64,000 nucleotides of DNA from Olsenella uli (GTDB taxonomy: Bacteria > Actinomycetota > Coriobacteriia > Coriobacteriales > Atopobiaceae), in NCBI RefSeq assembly GCF_016899935.1, contig NZ_JACJJK010000002.1:62001-126000 (forward strand). The letters are read 5' to 3'. Shown piece by piece: positions 60,906 to 64,000 of this stretch. How positions within the stretch are numbered: position 1 is the first letter of the stretch; the number at the start of each line of letters is the position of its first letter. The notes under the pieces were generated by a model, which was given only the letters and a program-made list of their open reading frames with translations, did no database searches and was not told the origin of the DNA. The position numbers and the translations under genes are program-made.

Positions 60906-62630
60906 TTAGTGGATGCTCCAGGCGTGGTGGTCGGTGTGGAGGAGCTCCTCGGCGCGCTCGGAGTTGGGCTCGCCCAGGTAGTCCCGGTAGATGGCCTGGA
61001 TCGCGGGGTTCTCGTAGGAGTTGCGGAGCTTGGCCCTGCGGTCGAGGCCCCACAGGACGTCTCCGCGGACGCCCGCCAGCTCCTCGCCGTCGTGGATGGG
61101 CTGGCCGCCGCCGCCCGCGCAGCCGCCGGGGCAGGCCATGACCTCAACGAAGTCGTACTCCACGGCGCCCTCCGCGATCGCATCCAGGAGGAACGCGGTG
61201 TTGGCGAGGCCGTGGACCACCGCCACGCGCACCGGCGTGCCGGCGAGGTCGAACGTGGCCTCCTTCCAGCCGTCGAGGCCGCGGATCTCCGAGAAGGCGT
61301 CCGGGCGCGGGGTCTCGCCGGTCACCACGTGGTACGCGGTGCGCAGCGCCGCCTCCATGACGCCGCCGGTGGCGCCGAAGATGACGCCCGCGCCGGTGGC
61401 GGTGCCGAGCGGCTGGTCGAACTCCTCCTCGGGGAGCGTGGTGGCGTCGATGTGCTCGGCGCGAATCATGCGGTCCACCTCGCGCGTGGTGAGCGAGACG
61501 TCCACGTCCGCATCGCCGCAGGCGTCGTTCATGACGGGGATGGCGACCTCGGCCTTCTTGGCCGTGCACGGCATGATCTCCACGCAGAAAATATTGTGCG
61601 GGTCGATGCCCTTGAGCTCGGCGAAGTAGCTCTTGGCCACGGCGCCGAACATCTGGCCCGGGCTCTTGGAGGTGGAGAGCTGGTCGGTGAGCTCGGGGCG
61701 CACGGCCTTGACGTAGCGCACCCAGCCCGGGCAGCAGGAGGTGAACATCGGGAACGTGTTCTCCTCGCGGTGCGCGAGCTTGTGCAGGAGCTCGGTGCCC
61801 TCCTCCATGATGGTGAGGTCGGCCGAGAAGTCCGTGTCAAAGACGTAGTCCACGCCCATCTGGCGCAGCGCCGCCACGAGACGGCCGACGGTGGCCTCCT
61901 CGCGCGGGAGGCCCAGGCTCTCGCCCCAGGCGGCGCGCACGGCCGGCGCGATCTGCACCACGACGACCTTCTCGGGGTCGGCAAGCGCGTCGAAGACCTT
62001 CTGCGTGTCGTCGCGCTCGCGCAGGGCCCCCGTCGGGCAGTGCGTGATGCACTGGCCGCAGAGGGTGCAGTCGGACTCGGCGATCGAGCCGCCGCCCCGG
62101 ACGTTCACACTCGTGTGCGTGGCACGGTTGGCGAGGTCCCAGACGCCGAGGCCCTGGATCTTCTCGCACACCTGGATGCAGCGCAGGCAGTTGATGCACT
62201 TGTCGTTGTTGCGGATGAGCGGGAAGTTCTTGTCCCACGGGTCGTGCATGAGGCGCTTCTCGTAGGGCAGGTCGGAGATGCCGAGGTCGTTGGCAAGCGT
62301 CTGCAGCGTGCAGTTGCCGGAGCGCACGCAGCTCGTGCACTCGGAGTCGTGCGTGGCCAGCAAAAGCTCCATGTTCATGCGGCGCGCGGCGCGGACCTTG
62401 GGGCTGTTGGTGCGCACCACCATGCCGTCGAGCACGGTGTTGTTGCACGCGGCCACGAGCTGGTCGATGCCCTCGATCTCCACCACGCAGACGCGGCAGG
62501 CGCCGATCTCGTTGAGATCCTTGAGGTAGCAGAGCGTGGGGATCTTGATGCCCACGGTGGCGGCGGCGTCGAGGATGGACGTGCCCTCGGCCACGCTCAC
62601 GGCGCGGCCGTCGATGGTGAGGTTTACCAC
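60906..62630 (-). CDS. hydA: [FeFe]-hydrogenase, multi-cluster catalytic subunit
   Basis: A 574-residue hydrogenase. An N-terminal [2Fe-2S] domain uses C34, C45, C48 and C62. A His-Cys3 cluster uses H94, C98, C101 and C107. Two [4Fe-4S] clusters use C145-C155 and C188-C198. The H-cluster motifs are TSCCPGW (297-303), MPCTAKKAE (353-361) and MACPGGCAGGGGQP near residue 500. A small-subunit-like tail ends it. It evolves or oxidises hydrogen and draws electrons via the partner encoded just upstream. GTG 62630 overlaps the partner's stop and has GGAGG 9 bp before. Confidence 0.95.
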   Translation of the reverse strand: MVNLTIDGRAVSVAEGTSILDAAATVGIKIPTLCYLKDLNEIGACRVCVVEIEGIDQLVAACNNTVLDGMVVRTNSPKVRAARRMNMELLLATHDSECTSCVRSGNCTLQTLANDLGISDLPYEKRLMHDPWDKNFPLIRNNDKCINCLRCIQVCEKIQGLGVWDLANRATHTSVNVRGGGSIAESDCTLCGQCITHCPTGALRERDDTQKVFDALADPEKVVVVQIAPAVRAAWGESLGLPREEATVGRLVAALRQMGVDYVFDTDFSADLTIMEEGTELLHKLAHREENTFPMFTSCCPGWVRYVKAVRPELTDQLSTSKSPGQMFGAVAKSYFAELKGIDPHNIFCVEIMPCTAKKAEVAIPVMNDACGDADVDVSLTTREVDRMIRAEHIDATTLPEEEFDQPLGTATGAGVIFGATGGVMEAALRTAYHVVTGETPRPDAFSEIRGLDGWKEATFDLAGTPVRVAVVHGLANTAFLLDAIAEGAVEYDFVEVMACPGGCAGGGGQPIHDGEELAGVRGDVLWGLDRRAKLRNSYENPAIQAIYRDYLGEPNSERAEELLHTDHHAWSIH

Positions 62631-64000
62631 TGCTCGATCCTCCCCCCGCGGAACGCGCCGAAGCCGAAGTGGTCGCAGCGCAGGCAGCGCGAAGCCTCCT
62701 GGTGCGCCTCCTCGTCCGTGAGGCCGTTCTCGACGATGTCGAAGTCGTTGATGCGCTCGGCCGCCTCGCGCTCGCGCATCTCGCAGCGCGCGCAGGAGAT
62801 CTTGCCCTTGAACTGCACGGGCGGCAGCTCGACGTCGAGCTCGATCTGGTGGTTGTAGCCGAGGTAGTTGTCGATGTTGCCGGCCGCGACCTTGCCCGCG
62901 TTGATCGCGCGGATGACGGTGGCCGGGCCGCTCTGGCAGTCGCCGCCGGAGAAGAGGCCGTCCTGGCCGGGCACGGCGCCGTCCGGGTCCGTGACGATGC
63001 GGCCCCACTTGCAGGGCACGCCCTGCTCCTCGAAGGTGGCCGAGTCGATGTCCTGGCCGATGGCAACGATCACGCGGTCGCACGGGACCACCACGTCGCC
63101 GCCCTCGGCCGGGCGCGGCGCGGGGCGCCCGCGCTTGAGGCCGCCGATGATCTGCGGCGTGACCTTGAGGCCGGCCACGCGCCCGGCCTCGTCCACGACG
63201 ACCTCCTTGGGCGCGTGCAGGTCCATGACCTCGCAGCCCTCGGCCTCGGCGCCGGCGATCTCCTCGTCCTGGGCCGTCATGTCGGCCACGCGGCGGCGGT
63301 ACGCGATGATGACCTTCTCGGCGCCCAGGCGCACGGAGGTGCGGGCCACGTCCATCGCCACGTTGCCGCCGCCGACCACCGTGACCGTGAGGCCCTTGAA
63401 GTCGGGCGGGTTGTCGTCGCCCATGTCGCGCAGGAGCTTGACGGCGGACATGACGCCCTCGGCGTCCTCGCCCGGAAGGCCGAGTTTCTTGTCCGCGTGC
63501 GCGCCGATGGCCAGGTAGACGGCGTCGAACTCCTCGCGCAGGCGGTTCATCTCCTCGCCGTCCACGCTGTGGTTGAGCTCGACGTCGATGCCGCAGTCGA
63601 GGATCCACTGGATCTCCGAGTCGAGCTGCTCGCGCGGCAGACGGTAGTTGGGGATGCCGTAGCGCAGCATCCCGCCGAGGTGCGCGCGCTGCTCGAAGAT
63701 CTTGACCTTGTGGCCCATGAGCGTGAGGTAGTACGCGCAGGAGATGCCCGCCGGGCCGCCGCCGATCACGGCCACGGTCTTCTTGGTGGGGGCCTTGATG
63801 ATGGGGCGGTAGTCGCCGGCGTGGTCCACGGCGTAGCGCTTGAGGCCGCGGATGTTCATCGGGTCGTCCACCATGCCGCGACGACAGTGCATCTCGCAGG
63901 GGTGCTCGCAGACCAGGCCGCAGACCAGCGGCAGCGGGTTGTCCTTGCGGATGAGGCGCACGGCCTCGGTGTAGCGGCCGGCCTCGACGAGCGCGATGTA
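62624..64000 (-). CDS. FAD-dependent NAD(P)-binding oxidoreductase (GltD-like) coupled to the hydrogenase, cut at window end
   Basis: The visible 458 residues are the C-terminal part of a glutamate-synthase-small-subunit-like protein. It has a cysteine segment (CGLVCEHPCEMHCRRG), an FAD motif VAVIGGGPAGISCAYYL and an NAD(P) motif VTVVGGGNVAMDVARTS. Cysteine-bearing segments near the end (SCARCEMRE, CLRCDHFGFG) could hold an additional cluster. The reading frame continues past 64000, where NuoF-like or ferredoxin domains are often fused. It overlaps hydA by 7 bp and so probably supplies its NAD(P)H electrons. This is not a true GltD, as no gltB-like gene is seen. Confidence 0.87.
   Translation of the reverse strand, partial: YIALVEAGRYTEAVRLIRKDNPLPLVCGLVCEHPCEMHCRRGMVDDPMNIRGLKRYAVDHAGDYRPIIKAPTKKTVAVIGGGPAGISCAYYLTLMGHKVKIFEQRAHLGGMLRYGIPNYRLPREQLDSEIQWILDCGIDVELNHSVDGEEMNRLREEFDAVYLAIGAHADKKLGLPGEDAEGVMSAVKLLRDMGDDNPPDFKGLTVTVVGGGNVAMDVARTSVRLGAEKVIIAYRRRVADMTAQDEEIAGAEAEGCEVMDLHAPKEVVVDEAGRVAGLKVTPQIIGGLKRGRPAPRPAEGGDVVVPCDRVIVAIGQDIDSATFEEQGVPCKWGRIVTDPDGAVPGQDGLFSGGDCQSGPATVIRAINAGKVAAGNIDNYLGYNHQIELDVELPPVQFKGKISCARCEMREREAAERINDFDIVENGLTDEEAHQEASRCLRCDHFGFGAFRGGRIEQW

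Noticed and set aside
62624-64000. Glutamate synthase small subunit (gltD)
   Set aside because: The fold is GltD-like, but the gene overlaps hydA and no large glutamate synthase subunit is nearby, so a hydrogenase electron-transfer partner fits better.

Overview
The window is about two-thirds G+C, uses GTG starts freely, is densely coding, and mixes anaerobic markers (class III ribonucleotide reductase with its activase, a multi-cluster [FeFe]-hydrogenase, an NADP-type secondary alcohol dehydrogenase, a GGGtGRT/NifU-like pair) with an actinobacterial style of leucine control. I infer a strictly anaerobic actinobacterium of the Coriobacteriia, probably Atopobiaceae (Olsenella-like). The species cannot be read from the sequence alone. 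No rRNA, tRNA, CRISPR array, IS element or prophage was seen.

Layout. 1-5.5 kb: a cut EamA transporter, an M16C metallopeptidase, a nitroreductase and an aminotransferase. 5.5-8.8 kb: nrdD and nrdG. 9-12.3 kb: an unknown gene, a PatB-type C-S lyase, and an unknown gene bracketed by 75-bp repeats. 12.4-20.8 kb: a leucine locus (leader peptide, leuA, leuC, then leuD, leuB) split by a xylulokinase and a sugar isomerase. 20.9-23.2 kb: a radical SAM/SPASM maturase with tiny ORFs, a DUF2975 membrane protein and an HTH regulator. 23.2-36.7 kb: NudC, a transporter, a RelB/YafQ toxin-antitoxin pair, the NifU-like/GGGtGRT pair, DUF1893, an MFS transporter, DegV, MurI, PadR with its membrane partner, an FKBP, amtB-glnB and an O-acetylhomoserine sulfhydrylase. 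37-47.9 kb: fumC, a SixA-CHAD fusion, MoxR with a DUF58-transglutaminase fusion, htpG, a spermidine-synthase-like protein and yaaA. 48-60.7 kb: a TerB-domain protein, a TetR/efflux/ADH block, a BrxD-like ATPase, a lipoprotein, a frameshifted LytTR gene, an Lhr/BrxHI-like helicase and a HipA-like kinase. 60.9-64 kb: [FeFe]-hydrogenase and its FAD/NAD(P) partner, cut by the window end.

How parts work together. NrdD/NrdG supply deoxynucleotides without oxygen and share a promoter region with tandem NrdR-like palindromes. LeuA/C/D/B form the leucine pathway, apparently controlled by a leader peptide with six Leu codons in nine positions. AmtB and a PII protein handle ammonium. The TerB protein, the BrxD-like ATPase and the BrxHI-like helicase are families that tend to occur together. 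Here they lie in the same orientation within 11 kb, each behind its own promoter, and may be a BREX-derived defence or DNA-maintenance module without the methylase and phosphatase of BREX.

The most unusual feature is between the genes. A 12-mer, G(G/C)CGAGAAG(A/G)AC, recurs at more than 20 places, mostly intergenic or encoding the residues just after a start codon. Many gaps also hold nested palindromes or modules repeated in both orientations. Four of these share the same inner spacers but have different stems, and one of the four lies in frame inside the helicase gene. This looks like a family of palindromic elements comparable in behaviour to Rickettsia palindromic elements or Neisseria uptake-sequence hairpins. 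I did not recognise it as described.
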